Positions 52,897 through 61,390 of a stretch of DNA of 64,000 nucleotides are shown here, one piece after another. A model generated the notes under the pieces. That model had not been told where the DNA came from and did not search any database. It saw only the letters and a program-made list of their open reading frames with translations. This DNA comes from Gemmatimonadota bacterium (GTDB lineage Bacteria > Gemmatimonadota > Gemmatimonadetes > Gemmatimonadales > Gemmatimonadaceae), in the NCBI GenBank assembly GCA_021413975.1, contig JAIOPJ010000021.1, forward strand, positions 1 to 64,000, given 5' to 3'. Position 1 is the first letter of the stretch; each line of letters begins with the position of its first letter. The position numbers and the translations under genes are program-made.

Positions 52897-54681
52897 ATGG
52901 CAGCAACCGACGTTTCTGACCCGCGTTACTACCACAAAGTCGTCGACTGTCAGTGGGCCTGTCCGGCCCACACGAACGTCCCCGGCTACCTGCGACTCAT
53001 CGCCCAGGGCCGCTACGACGACTCGTACCTGCTCAACCGCGAGTCGAACGTCTTCCCGGGGATCCTCGGGCGCACCTGCGACCGTCCCTGCGAGCCGGCC
53101 TGCCGCCGTGGCCGTGTGGAGGAGAAGCCGGTCGCGATCTGCCGCCTCAAGCGCGTCGCCGCCGACCTGCGCGGCGACATCCGCGACCGGCTCCCCAAGG
53201 CGCCGGCGAAGAAGAACGGCAAGCGGGTCGCCCTCGTCGGCGCGGGTCCGTCGTCGCTGACCGTCGCGAACGACCTGCTCCCGCTCGGTTACGACGTCAC
53301 GATCTACGAGAAGAACGCCCAGCCGGGCGGACTGATGCGGATCAACATCCCGTCGTTCCGGCTCCCCGCGCAGGTGCTCGACGACGAGTGCGGCTACATC
53401 ATCGACATGGGGGCCAAGATGAAGTACGGCACCCCGGTCGAGAGCATGAAGGCGCTGCTCGCCGAAGGGTACGACGCGGTCTACGTCGGCAGCGGCGCGC
53501 CCAAGGGGAAGGAACTCGACATCCCCGGCCGCTGGGACGCGCCGTCGCAGGTGCACATCGGCATCGACTGGCTCGCGAACGTGCACTTCGGGCATACGGA
53601 GAGGATCGAGCCACGGGTGCTGATCATCGGCGTCGGCAACACCGCCATGGACTGCTGCCGCACCGCCAAGCGCGTCGGCGCGACCGACGTGAAGGTGATC
53701 GCGCGCCGCGGCCGCAAGAACTTCAAGGCGTCGCCCTGGGAACTCGAGGACGCCGAGGAGGAACTCGTCCAGATCGTCGAGAACCATGCCCCCAAGCGCT
53801 TCGTCATCGAGAACGGCAAGCTGACCGGCATGGAGTTCGAGACGCTGGAGTGGTCGGAGGACGCGAACGGCCGCCAGTCGAGCAAGGCGACCGGGAACGT
53901 CACCATCCCCTGCGACGCCGTGATCCTCGCGATCGGGCAGGACAACGCCTTCCACTGGATCGAGCGCGACCTCGGCGTGGAGTTCGACCCCAAGTGGGAC
54001 ATGCCGGTCGTCGACAAGACCACGCACCAGAGCACGCGCGCCGGTGTCTTCTTCGGCGGTGACGCCGCCTGGGGCCCGGAGAACATCATCTGGGCGGTCG
54101 CCCACGGCCATGCCGCGGCGATCTCGATCCACCAGCACTGCGAGGGGAAGCCGGTGACCGACCGCCCGCCGGTCGGCATGACGCTCGTCTCGGCGAAGAT
54201 GGGCATGCAGTCCTGGGCGTACGACAACGACTACGAGACCGCGAAGCGCGCCAAGATGACCCACGAGGAGCTCACCAAGCGCTTCTCGGGCGTCGGCGTG
54301 GAGGTCGAGCTCGGTTACACGCCGGAGCAGGCCGCGCTCGAGGTGCAACGCTGCCTCAACTGCGACATCCAGACGCACTTCACCGCCTCTCTATGCATCG
54401 AGTGCGACGCCTGCGTCGACGTCTGCCCGACCAACTGCCTCACGATCACCACGAACAGCTCGCCGATCGACGAGTTGCGGACGCGCCTCTCGGCGCCCGC
54501 CATGAATCCCAAGCAGGAGATCTATGTCTCCGGCGCCCTGCCCCAGACCAAGCGCGTCATGGTCAAGGACGAGGACGTCTGCCTGCACTGCAGTCTCTGC
54601 GCGGAACGCTGCCCCACCGCGGCCTGGGACATGCGCACCTTCGACCTCAAGCTCGCCTACGCCGGCCAGGTGACCGTATGA
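52897..54681 (+). CDS. FAD/NAD(P)-binding oxidoreductase with ferredoxin domains
   Basis: A 594-residue GltD-like electron transfer protein. The N-terminal Cys-rich region (CQWACPAHTNVPGYL, then CDRPCEPACRRG) binds an FeS cluster. FAD is bound by VALVGAGPSSLTVANDLLP with EKNAQPGG, and NAD(P)H by IIGVGNTAMDC with VIARRGR. The C-terminal part has ferredoxin motifs CIECDACVDVCP and CLHCSLCAERCP. It is the first gene of an operon with both subunits of a 2-oxoacid:ferredoxin oxidoreductase. It probably passes electrons from that enzyme to NAD(P)+ or the reverse. ATG 54678 of the next gene overlaps its stop. Confidence 0.88.
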   Translation: MAATDVSDPRYYHKVVDCQWACPAHTNVPGYLRLIAQGRYDDSYLLNRESNVFPGILGRTCDRPCEPACRRGRVEEKPVAICRLKRVAADLRGDIRDRLPKAPAKKNGKRVALVGAGPSSLTVANDLLPLGYDVTIYEKNAQPGGLMRINIPSFRLPAQVLDDECGYIIDMGAKMKYGTPVESMKALLAEGYDAVYVGSGAPKGKELDIPGRWDAPSQVHIGIDWLANVHFGHTERIEPRVLIIGVGNTAMDCCRTAKRVGATDVKVIARRGRKNFKASPWELEDAEEELVQIVENHAPKRFVIENGKLTGMEFETLEWSEDANGRQSSKATGNVTIPCDAVILAIGQDNAFHWIERDLGVEFDPKWDMPVVDKTTHQSTRAGVFFGGDAAWGPENIIWAVAHGHAAAISIHQHCEGKPVTDRPPVGMTLVSAKMGMQSWAYDNDYETAKRAKMTHEELTKRFSGVGVEVELGYTPEQAALEVQRCLNCDIQTHFTASLCIECDACVDVCPTNCLTITTNSSPIDELRTRLSAPAMNPKQEIYVSGALPQTKRVMVKDEDVCLHCSLCAERCPTAAWDMRTFDLKLAYAGQVTV

Positions 54682-56477
54682 GCGGCATCAACGACTTCGC
54701 CTTCAAGATGGGGACGGTCAACGGCACCGGCTCCGCCAGCGCGAACACCCTGCTCATGCAGGCGATCTTCCGCATGGGGATCCCGGTCACGGGGAAGAAC
54801 ATCTTCCCGTCCAACATCCAGGGTCTGCCCACCTGGTACGAGGTCCGGGTGAGCAAGGACGGCCACACCGCCCGTCCGAGCACGGTGGATCTGGTCGTGG
54901 CACTCAACCCGGCCACCTACGCCAAGGACGTCGCGACGGTGGCCCCGGGCGGCTATCTCGTCTACGACTCCACCTGGCCGCTCGATCCCGACCTCGTGCG
55001 CGAAGGGATCACGATCCTCGGCATCCCGTTCGGGAAGATGTGCGTGGAGACCTTCGAGGGCGACCGCGACCGCACGTTGCTCCGCAACATCGTCTACGTC
55101 GGCTCGCTCGCCGCCCTGCTCGACATCGACATGGGCGTGATCGAGCAGATGCTCACGGAGAAGTTCGGCAAGAAGCCCAAGCTCCTCGCGTCGAACCACA
55201 CGGCGATCAAGCTCGGCTACGACTACGCCAAGGCCAACTTCACCTGCCCCTTGCCGTTCCGGCTCGAGAAGATGGACGCGACGGGTGACAGCATCCTGAT
55301 CGACGGCAACACGGCCTGCGCGCTCGGCGCGCTCTACGCCGGCGCCACGGTCGGCGCCTGGTACCCGATCACGCCGGCCACCGCGCTCATGGAGGCGTTC
55401 AAGAGCTTCTGCGAGAAGTACCGCGTGGACAAGGCGACGGGCCTGCACAACTACGCGATCATCCAGGCCGAGGACGAGCTCTCGGCGGCCGGCATCGCCA
55501 TCGGCGCGGGGTGGGCGGGGGCGCGGGCGTTCACGAACACGTCGGGCCCCGGCATCTCGCTCATGCAGGAGTTCATCGGTCTCGCGTACTACACCGACAT
55601 CCCGGCGGTCTTCATCGACGTGCAGCGCTGCGGCCCCGCGACCGGCATGCCGACCCGCACGCAGCAGGCCGACCTCCTGACGCTCGCCTACGCCTCCCAC
55701 GGCGACACCAAGCATCTGTTGCTCTTCCCGGCCAATCCGAAGGAGTGCTTCGAGATGACCGTCGAGGCCTTCGACCTCGCCGACCGGTACCAGACGCCGG
55801 TCTTCGTGGCGAGCGACCTCGACATCGGCATGAACGACTGGATGGTCAAGCGCTTCCAGTGGGACGACAGCTACAAGCCCGATCGCGGCAAGGTGCTCGA
55901 CGCCGCCGCGCTCGAGAAGGTGAAGAAGTTCTCGCGCTACCTCGACGTGGACGGCGACGGCATCGCGGCGCGCACGCTCCCCGGCGTCGGCGGCAAGGGG
56001 GCCTACTTCGTGCGCGGCTCCGGGCACGACAAGCATGGGCTCTACACCGAGGACTCGGACGCCTATCAGGAACTGGTGGACCGCCTCAAGCGGAAGTTCG
56101 AGGGGGCGGCCGAGCATGTGCCGGCGCCGGAGATCTTGCATCAGGCGGGCTCCGAGGTCGCGCTCGTGACCATCGGGGGCTGCGATGCGGCCGTGCGCGA
56201 AGCGGCCGACCTGTTGCGGGCGGAGGGGATCCACACCGACTTCATGCGCATCCGCGGCTTCCCGTTCAGCAACGAGGTCCGCGCCTTCCTCGGCCGCCAC
56301 GAGCACACCTTCGTGATCGAGCAGAACCGCGACGCCCAGCTGCGCTCGCTGATCGGCATCGAGCTCGGCTTCGCGCGCGACCAGATGATCCCCATCCTCG
56401 ACTACGGCGGCATGCCGCTCTCGGCACAGAAGGTCGTGGACGCCGTGAAGACCCATCTCGCCGGAGTGCCCGCATGA
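54678..56477 (+). CDS. korA: 2-oxoacid:acceptor oxidoreductase, fused gamma/alpha subunit
   Basis: Gamma and alpha parts in one 599-residue chain. The gamma domain starts NGTGSASANTLLMQAIFRMG. The alpha domain follows, with DGNTACALGALYAGA near residue 210, YPITPATALMEAF, and EDELSAAGIAIGAG. Pyruvate or 2-oxoglutarate (KorA type) could be the substrate; no decisive motif was read. It pairs with the beta subunit immediately downstream (ATGA overlap) and the FAD/FeS protein upstream. Its product acyl-CoA could enter SucCD if 2-oxoglutarate is used. Confidence 0.9.
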   Translation: MSGINDFAFKMGTVNGTGSASANTLLMQAIFRMGIPVTGKNIFPSNIQGLPTWYEVRVSKDGHTARPSTVDLVVALNPATYAKDVATVAPGGYLVYDSTWPLDPDLVREGITILGIPFGKMCVETFEGDRDRTLLRNIVYVGSLAALLDIDMGVIEQMLTEKFGKKPKLLASNHTAIKLGYDYAKANFTCPLPFRLEKMDATGDSILIDGNTACALGALYAGATVGAWYPITPATALMEAFKSFCEKYRVDKATGLHNYAIIQAEDELSAAGIAIGAGWAGARAFTNTSGPGISLMQEFIGLAYYTDIPAVFIDVQRCGPATGMPTRTQQADLLTLAYASHGDTKHLLLFPANPKECFEMTVEAFDLADRYQTPVFVASDLDIGMNDWMVKRFQWDDSYKPDRGKVLDAAALEKVKKFSRYLDVDGDGIAARTLPGVGGKGAYFVRGSGHDKHGLYTEDSDAYQELVDRLKRKFEGAAEHVPAPEILHQAGSEVALVTIGGCDAAVREAADLLRAEGIHTDFMRIRGFPFSNEVRAFLGRHEHTFVIEQNRDAQLRSLIGIELGFARDQMIPILDYGGMPLSAQKVVDAVKTHLAGVPA

Positions 56478-57529
56478 CGTCGATCGCCAAGCCTCCTGTC
56501 AGGCATCCCAGCTCGCGCGTGAACGGGCTCGGCCTCAGCATCCGCGACTACGAGGGGGCCATGAGCACCCTCTGCGCCGGCTGCGGGCATGACTCCGTGA
56601 CCGCGGCACTCGTGCAGGCCGCCTGGGAACTCGAACTCGAGCCGCATCGCGTGGGGAAGATGAGCGGCATCGGCTGCTCGTCCAAGACGACCGCGTACTT
56701 CATGAAGCAGTCGCACGGCTTCAACTCCGTGCATGGGCGCATGCCGTCGGTCACGTCGGGCGCGAACGCCGCCAACCGGTCGCTCACGTACATCGGCATC
56801 TCCGGCGACGGCGACTCGCTCTCGATCGGCTTCGGCCAGCTCTCGCACGCGATCCGCCGCAACGTGAACATGCTATACGTGATCGAGAACAACGGCGTCT
56901 ACGGGCTCACCAAGGGCCAGTTCTCCGCCTCGGCCGACATCGGCAGCACGAGCAAGAAGGGGGAGGCCAACGAGCAGGCGCCGATCGACCCCGTGCTCGT
57001 GGCGCTCACGCTCGGCTGCACCTTCGTGGCGCGGTCGTTCTCGGGCGACAAGAAGCAGCTCGTCCCGATCCTCAAGGCGGGCATCGCGCACAAGGGGCTC
57101 GCGCTGATCGACGTGATCTCGCCCTGCGTCTCGTTCAACGACCACGAGGGCTCGACCAAGAGCTACTCGTACACGCGCGAGCACGAGGTCGAGGCGGTGC
57201 AGACGGACTTCGTGCCGCTCAAGCGCGAGATCACGGTGCCGGAGACGGGCGAGGCGGTGCAGGTCGTCGAGATGCACGACGGGTCGCGGGTGCGGCTGCG
57301 GTCGACCTCGGCGGACTACGACCCCACCGACCGCGACTCGGCGTATGCCCATGTGCGGGCCTGTCAGGCCCGGCACGAGATCGCGACCGGGCTGCTGTTC
57401 GTGGATGAGACCGGCAAGGACATGCACGACCATCTCCGCACCGTGCCGACGCCGTTGATCGACCTGCCGTACGAGGCGCTCTGCCCCGGGAAGGGGGCGC
57501 TGGACAAGCTCATGGAGCGGTACCGGTAG
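56474..57529 (+). CDS. korB: 2-oxoacid:ferredoxin oxidoreductase beta subunit
   Basis: Thiamine-diphosphate subunit of 351 residues. The TPP motif is GISGDGDSLSIG (about residues 114-125) with IENNGVYGLTKGQ next. STLCAGCGHD and GIGCSSKT supply cysteines for the 4Fe-4S cluster; there is no separate ferredoxin domain. The size and motif set fit the KorB/VorB class. The start overlaps the alpha subunit stop. The enzyme can run in the oxidative direction in the TCA cycle. Together with the upstream NAD(P)-linked protein it forms a three-gene unit. Confidence 0.92.
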   Translation: MTSIAKPPVRHPSSRVNGLGLSIRDYEGAMSTLCAGCGHDSVTAALVQAAWELELEPHRVGKMSGIGCSSKTTAYFMKQSHGFNSVHGRMPSVTSGANAANRSLTYIGISGDGDSLSIGFGQLSHAIRRNVNMLYVIENNGVYGLTKGQFSASADIGSTSKKGEANEQAPIDPVLVALTLGCTFVARSFSGDKKQLVPILKAGIAHKGLALIDVISPCVSFNDHEGSTKSYSYTREHEVEAVQTDFVPLKREITVPETGEAVQVVEMHDGSRVRLRSTSADYDPTDRDSAYAHVRACQARHEIATGLLFVDETGKDMHDHLRTVPTPLIDLPYEALCPGKGALDKLMERYR

Positions 57530-57597
57530 GGCGCGCTGAGCTTGCGCTCCGGGCGGGGGGCCTTAGGATAGGACACCCTTTCCCGGAGCCATGCGCC

Positions 57598-58101
57598 ATG
57601 AGGAGAAGCAGCTGGATCGCCGTCGCCGCGCTCAGTGCGCTCGCGATGGCCTGCGAGAAGCCCGAATCGGAGGAGATGGACGACGCGCCGACGGCGGCCG
57701 AGATCGCCGCGGCCAGGTCCGCCATCGAGGCGGCGAACGCCGCATCGCTCGCCGCGGTCACCGCCGGTGACGTGACCAAGTTCCTCACGAACTACGCCGA
57801 CGACGCCGTGTTCTTGTTCCCGAACGCACCGGCCATGCGTGGGCATGCCGAGATCGAAGCTGGTCTCAAGGCGATGATGGAAGGCGCGACCTTCACCGAC
57901 ATGAAGTTCACGACCGAGGACGTCATGCTCGGCGGCGACATCGCGGTCGAGACCGGCTCGAACGAGATGACCATCACGCCCAAGGGCGGCAAGGCGATGG
58001 TCGACAAGGGCAAGTACATCACCGTCTGGAAGCGACAGGCCGACGGATCGTGGAAGGTGGTGCGTGACATCTCCAACTCGAACCTGCCGATGACGATGTA
58101 G
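57598..58101 (+). CDS. DUF4440/SnoaL-like lipoprotein
   Basis: A 167-residue protein with a lipoprotein signal: AALSALAMAC, so Cys19 is the lipidated residue. After a short acidic linker comes a nuclear-transport-factor-2-like domain (IEAANAASLAAVTAGDVTKF, then LTNYADDAVFLFP, DKGKYITVWKRQADGSWKVVRD), typical of DUF4440 proteins. These act as small-ligand binding modules or isomerases, but no substrate is indicated. ATG 57598 was preferred over a slightly earlier ATG because it gives the canonical signal. A hairpin terminator follows. Confidence 0.85.
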   Translation: MRRSSWIAVAALSALAMACEKPESEEMDDAPTAAEIAAARSAIEAANAASLAAVTAGDVTKFLTNYADDAVFLFPNAPAMRGHAEIEAGLKAMMEGATFTDMKFTTEDVMLGGDIAVETGSNEMTITPKGGKAMVDKGKYITVWKRQADGSWKVVRDISNSNLPMTM

Positions 58102-58121
58102 CTGCGCTGTGTCGCTGTGGG

Positions 58122-58163
58122 GGAGGGCGCCGACGCGGCTATGCCGCCGTGCCGGCGCCCTCC
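58122..58163. terminator. Bidirectional terminator between convergent genes
   Basis: Inverted repeat GGAGGGCGCCG / CGGCGCCCTCC with a 20-base loop between the DUF4440 and HPr-kinase-like genes, which converge. It can fold on both strands. Only a short T-rich stretch follows on the plus strand. Confidence 0.6.
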
Positions 58164-58170
58164 TTCCGCG

Positions 58171-58995
58171 TCAGGGAGCGCTCTCGGCCGGGCGCACCAG
58201 CCACTGCACGATCGCCTCGGCCGCCTCGGCCGGGTCGCGGAACCCGATCCGCATCACCGGCACCGCCGAGACCAACCGGCTGAGCGCGCGCGCCGCCCGG
58301 ACCCCATGATCGGCGAAGTTCCACGTACCGGCCGCGATCTCCACGAGCGCCTCCGACGGCGCGCACCGTTCGAAGGTGAGCCCGGTGCCTCGATGTGCCG
58401 CGGGCAACAGGATCGCCCGCAGCGGGAGCGTACTCCCTTCGATCCGGTCGTCCACGGCGATCTCCTTCTTCGCCACCTCCAGGAGCCAGCTCGCCGGCTT
58501 CTCCTCGCCCGGGTCGGGTCGCACTTCGGGCACGCGTGGAAAGGGGATCACCTCGAGCCGTTCGGGATCGACCGGGAGGATGTCGTCCGAGAGGAAGCTC
58601 GCGCCGCGGTCGCAGAGCGCCGTGACGATCGTGCTCTTCCCCCTCCCGCGCTGCCCCGCCACCAACACCGCCCCACCCTGCCATCCCGCGGCGGCTCCGT
58701 GCAGCCAGAGCAGGTCGGGACGCGCGGCGATCATCGCCTCGAGCACGCGCTGGCGCGCCCATCGCAATGCGGCGCGCTCGTCCGCTCGCTCGACGCCCTG
58801 CCCGCTCGAGTCGCGACAGATGAATCGCGCCCCCTCCTGCCGTATGTCGATCTCGAGGACCGACTCGGCACCCTGCACGCCGAGCATGTGACGGAACGTG
58901 CTGCCGAGCGAGCGCGTGATCTCATCATGATCCGATCGGATCACGACCTGATGGGCTCCGAACGCCACCTCGACGGACCGGTCCCGGCCGCTCAC
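58171..58995 (-). CDS. HPr-kinase-like P-loop protein of RiPP-like locus
   Basis: A 274-residue kinase-like protein. The Walker A motif GQRGRGKST lies at residues 114-122, preceded by LHGAAAG and followed by FLSDD, a pattern like HPr kinase C-terminal domains. Similar proteins occur in lasso-peptide and other RiPP clusters, where one phosphorylates the peptide C-terminus (paeninodin type); this role here is inferred. It starts at GTG 58995, overlapping the stop of the PqqD-like gene (GTGA). A precursor-like peptide is encoded on the other strand 600 bases away. Confidence 0.78.
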   Translation of the reverse strand: MSGRDRSVEVAFGAHQVVIRSDHDEITRSLGSTFRHMLGVQGAESVLEIDIRQEGARFICRDSSGQGVERADERAALRWARQRVLEAMIAARPDLLWLHGAAAGWQGGAVLVAGQRGRGKSTIVTALCDRGASFLSDDILPVDPERLEVIPFPRVPEVRPDPGEEKPASWLLEVAKKEIAVDDRIEGSTLPLRAILLPAAHRGTGLTFERCAPSEALVEIAAGTWNFADHGVRAARALSRLVSAVPVMRIGFRDPAEAAEAIVQWLVRPAESAP

Positions 58996-59336
58996 ACGAG
59001 TTCGAGCAGGGCGAGCGTCCCGAGTTGCCCGATCACGGCGTGCACGTCTGCCAGCACCGCGTCGACCGGATGGCCGACCGCCGAACTCAGCTCGCGCGCG
59101 ATGTCGGCGACCGTCCGCGTGCCGTCGCAGAGATCCCAGACCGCCCAGGCGGAGGTGTTCAGCGTGTGGACCACCTGCCTCCCTTCGTGGAAGAGCAGCA
59201 TCTCGGCGTCACCCAGCGGGAACTCCTTCACGGCCGATCCCCGGACGACCCGACTGCCGTCGCCCACCGCGAAGGGGCGATTCGCCGGGAGTTCGTCCGG
59301 CGCGGGATCGACGGAACTCGGATCGGTGCTGCTCAT
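58992..59336 (-). CDS. PqqD-like RiPP recognition protein
   Basis: A 114-residue protein of the PqqD family. The C-terminal 85 residues have the winged-helix pattern: LFHEGRQVVHTLNTSAWAVW, then DGTRTVADIARELSSAVG and DVHAVIGQL. These domains bind leader peptides in RiPP biosynthesis. The N-terminal 30 residues are acidic and unconserved. ATG 59336 is clear. It is the first gene of a two-gene operon with the HPr-kinase-like protein, divergent from the short peptide gene at 59597. Confidence 0.82.
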   Translation of the reverse strand: MSSTDPSSVDPAPDELPANRPFAVGDGSRVVRGSAVKEFPLGDAEMLLFHEGRQVVHTLNTSAWAVWDLCDGTRTVADIARELSSAVGHPVDAVLADVHAVIGQLGTLALLELV

Positions 59337-59596
59337 GTCGGAACTCGTTCACAGGGCTGAGAGGTGCGACCGAAGGGGGGGAATATACGGAGGTCCGGGC
59401 TGAGTCCGCGCGGGCGCCGGCGCCGCAACTGACGGCTCGACTCTGTGGTCCCGCCGCCACAGAATGACCTCGACGTAGCCTCGTATACGTATGTGGTTCA
59501 AGGAGTTACGGACACGTGTACTGGCCCCAATCTTGCATCACACCCAATCATCCGCGCGGTCGCGCGAGGCGCATTCCGACTTCAGGGGGGTAGCGA
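59337..59596. other. Divergent spacer of RiPP-like locus
   Basis: About 260 bases separate the PqqD-like gene (minus) from the peptide gene (plus). The only clear signal is a purine-rich GGGGGG ribosome binding site at the right end. A small palindrome ATACGTAT lies near 59486. The spacer probably holds two promoters, but none can be placed with confidence. Confidence 0.4.
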
Positions 59597-59776
59597 ATGG
59601 ACATGGAGAAGATGGCTGCGAGCTTGTCCGCTTCACGGACGGCGGTGAGTCGTCGCGCGCTGGTCAAGGCCGGCTGGGTCGTGCCGGTGGTGCTCGCGGT
59701 GGGGATCCCGCGAAACGCGCTCGCGCAGACGGGTTCCGACGCCGGCGTACTGATCGATCCAGGCCAGGACACCTGA
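59597..59776 (+). CDS. Short precursor-like peptide, 59 residues
   Basis: A 59-codon gene, ATG 59597 to TGA 59776, with GGGGGG seven bases upstream. The peptide has a twin-arginine-like motif SRRALVK (residues 18-24), a hydrophobic stretch AGWVVPVVLAVGIP (25-38), and an A-x-A-like cleavage site ALAQ (41-44). The C-terminal tail, residues 44-59 (QTGSDAGVLIDPGQDT), is acidic and Gly-rich and ends in Thr. A strong terminator follows at once. It is most likely the substrate of the neighbouring PqqD-like, HPr-kinase-like and nucleotidyltransferase proteins, with the tail as core. Alternatively it is a small Tat-exported protein. The function is inferred. Confidence 0.7.
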   Translation: MDMEKMAASLSASRTAVSRRALVKAGWVVPVVLAVGIPRNALAQTGSDAGVLIDPGQDT

Positions 59777-59785
59777 GGCCGCCCG

Positions 59786-59820
59786 AACGGGGACCCTGAA
59801 TGGGGTCCCCGTTCTTGTTT
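59786..59820 (+). terminator. Intrinsic terminator after precursor peptide gene
   Basis: Inverted repeat AACGGGGACCC / GGGTCCCCGTT (11 bp perfect, loop TGAATG), followed by CTTGTTT. It starts nine bases after the peptide stop. The hairpin and T-rich tail match a Rho-independent terminator, supporting independent expression of the short peptide gene. Confidence 0.85.
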
Positions 59821-60899
59821 CAGGGCTCCGGCACGCGCCCGGCGAACGTCCGCATCACCGACCGCGTGAACTCGATCACTCTCGCGGGCCACGAGCGCTC
59901 GTCGGTGAGCACACGGACCCAGGCGATCGCGACCCAGTTCGGCAGGAGCGCATCGTCCGTGACGCGCAGGGCGAGCCCCCTGATCGCGGCGAGCAGCAGC
60001 CGATCCTCCAACGGCCCGACTCCGGCCGTGCGGCGCAAGGCCGCGAGCGCGACGTCGCTCACGTCCGCGCCCACCATGACCTGCGCGGCCCGCAGACCCG
60101 CGTACATCGCGCGCTCCACGCCGGCGCTGTCGCGGACCGCCGCCGCCCAGTCGACCGCCGCTTCGCGACGACGCGTCACCTCCGCGATATCGCGCAGGGC
60201 CGACAGGCCGCCCGCGAACCGATTGGCGAGCGCGAGGTGCAACGTGAGGTGGATCAGGAGGTCCGAGGGGGCGAGCGTCGCGACCGGCCGCCCCGCGAGC
60301 AACTCGGGATGTGCACGCGCCGTCAGCGTCTCGGACGAGACGCCCAGGGGGATCCAGAGCGGCAGAAGGCGGTGGTGCAGCTCAACCGTCACGGAGCCGC
60401 GCCTGTAGGGCACGAGATGGTGCAGGTTGTCGAGATACCACTCCCGCGGTCGGTACCACTCGTCGGGAGTGAATCCGATCTCCTCCAGGACTTGGGCGGC
60501 CTCGAGGACCTGCCCCGCCGGGACCATCAGGTCGAGGTCGTGCATGGCGCGCAGCCCGACGTCGCGGTAGACGGGCTCCAGCAGCGCGGCGCCCTTGAGC
60601 ACGACGACGGGGATGGCGCGCAGCTCGAGCGCGGAGAGGACCTCCGAGAGCGTCGCGAGCAGCAGTGCGTTCTTGGCGCTCACCGCGTAGTAGATCCGCT
60701 GCAGCTCCGCCAACGGCTCGGCGGGGATCCCATGGTCGCGCGGGTCGCGCGCGATCGCGCTCCGTAGTTGTCCGGCGACGCCAAGTCGCGTGGCGGCCCC
60801 GACGACGCGCGGCCACTCCTCGGCGGTGAGGATCGGCGATGCCGGAGGCCCGTCGGCGCGACAGACATCGAACAGCACCGCGCGTTCGCGTGGATCCAT
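59820..60899 (-). CDS. Uncharacterised nucleotidyltransferase (NTP_transf_5-like)
   Basis: A 359-residue nucleotidyltransferase-fold protein. The core VVLKGAALLEPVYRD (about 99-113) and HDLDLMVP (120-127), with catalytic aspartates 121 and 123, matches the NTP_transf_5-type family often seen in lasso-peptide and other RiPP clusters. The C-terminal half is helical. ATG 60899 was chosen since sequence upstream is unconserved. The gene lies 23 bases after the sdh-linked hypothetical gene on the same strand and may be read through from the sdh operon. It also converges with the precursor gene across the terminator. Confidence 0.8.
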   Translation of the reverse strand: MDPRERAVLFDVCRADGPPASPILTAEEWPRVVGAATRLGVAGQLRSAIARDPRDHGIPAEPLAELQRIYYAVSAKNALLLATLSEVLSALELRAIPVVVLKGAALLEPVYRDVGLRAMHDLDLMVPAGQVLEAAQVLEEIGFTPDEWYRPREWYLDNLHHLVPYRRGSVTVELHHRLLPLWIPLGVSSETLTARAHPELLAGRPVATLAPSDLLIHLTLHLALANRFAGGLSALRDIAEVTRRREAAVDWAAAVRDSAGVERAMYAGLRAAQVMVGADVSDVALAALRRTAGVGPLEDRLLLAAIRGLALRVTDDALLPNWVAIAWVRVLTDERSWPARVIEFTRSVMRTFAGRVPEP

Positions 60900-60922
60900 T
60901 CCCCAACCTACAGGGACGCCCG

Positions 60923-61390
60923 TCAGTCCGCGACGAGCCCGCTGATCCCCGGCCACCCTGCCGGATTGTACCGCGCGATCGTCCGCAGGTAGTGCACCCC
61001 ATCCTTGCCGAACTGCTCGCGCACCAGCGCCGCCGCGCGCGCGACCGGTTCCGCCGCCGCGTAGGGCGGCTCGAGCGTCTCGTCGATCACCGCCCCCGCG
61101 GCCTTCACCCCGGCCGCCTGCAGGAACGCGGTCTGGATCGCCGGTTCGATGTCCACGTAGAGCGCCTGCAGCAGGTCGATCTCGTCCTCGGCGGTCTGCG
61201 CATTCATGCGCACGACCTCCTGCGCGAGCTTCGCGGCCGGCCAGGTCACGAGCGTGACTGGGCGGAATCCGCCGCGCTTGGCCATCCGCTGGATGTAGAG
61301 CGCCTTCACGTCCTTGCGCTCCGAGATCAGGCGGGTGAGCAACGCGATGCGCCGGGGCGCCGGGAGCTCGCGGTAGATGGAGCCGCTCAC
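60923..61390 (-). CDS. Hypothetical protein coupled to sdhB
   Basis: A 155-residue soluble, helical protein that I do not recognise. The GTG start at 61390 overlaps the sdhB stop (GTGA), so it is translationally coupled to succinate dehydrogenase. It has no cysteines or membrane segments, so it is not an anchor subunit; a chaperone or assembly role is possible but only a guess. The C-terminus [11 protein letters not shown] may be conserved. It ends 23 bases before the nucleotidyltransferase gene. Confidence 0.7.
   Translation of the reverse strand: MSGSIYRELPAPRRIALLTRLISERKDVKALYIQRMAKRGGFRPVTLVTWPAAKLAQEVVRMNAQTAEDEIDLLQALYVDIEPAIQTAFLQAAGVKAAGAVIDETLEPPYAAAEPVARAAALVREQFGKDGVHYLRTIARYNPAGWPGISGLVAD

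Noticed and set aside
58171-60899. Interpretation of the RiPP-like locus as a standard lasso-peptide cluster
   Set aside because: No asparagine-synthetase-like cyclase or transglutaminase-like protease is present, and the peptide lacks the YxxP leader pattern and a Gly1-to-Asp/Glu ring layout.
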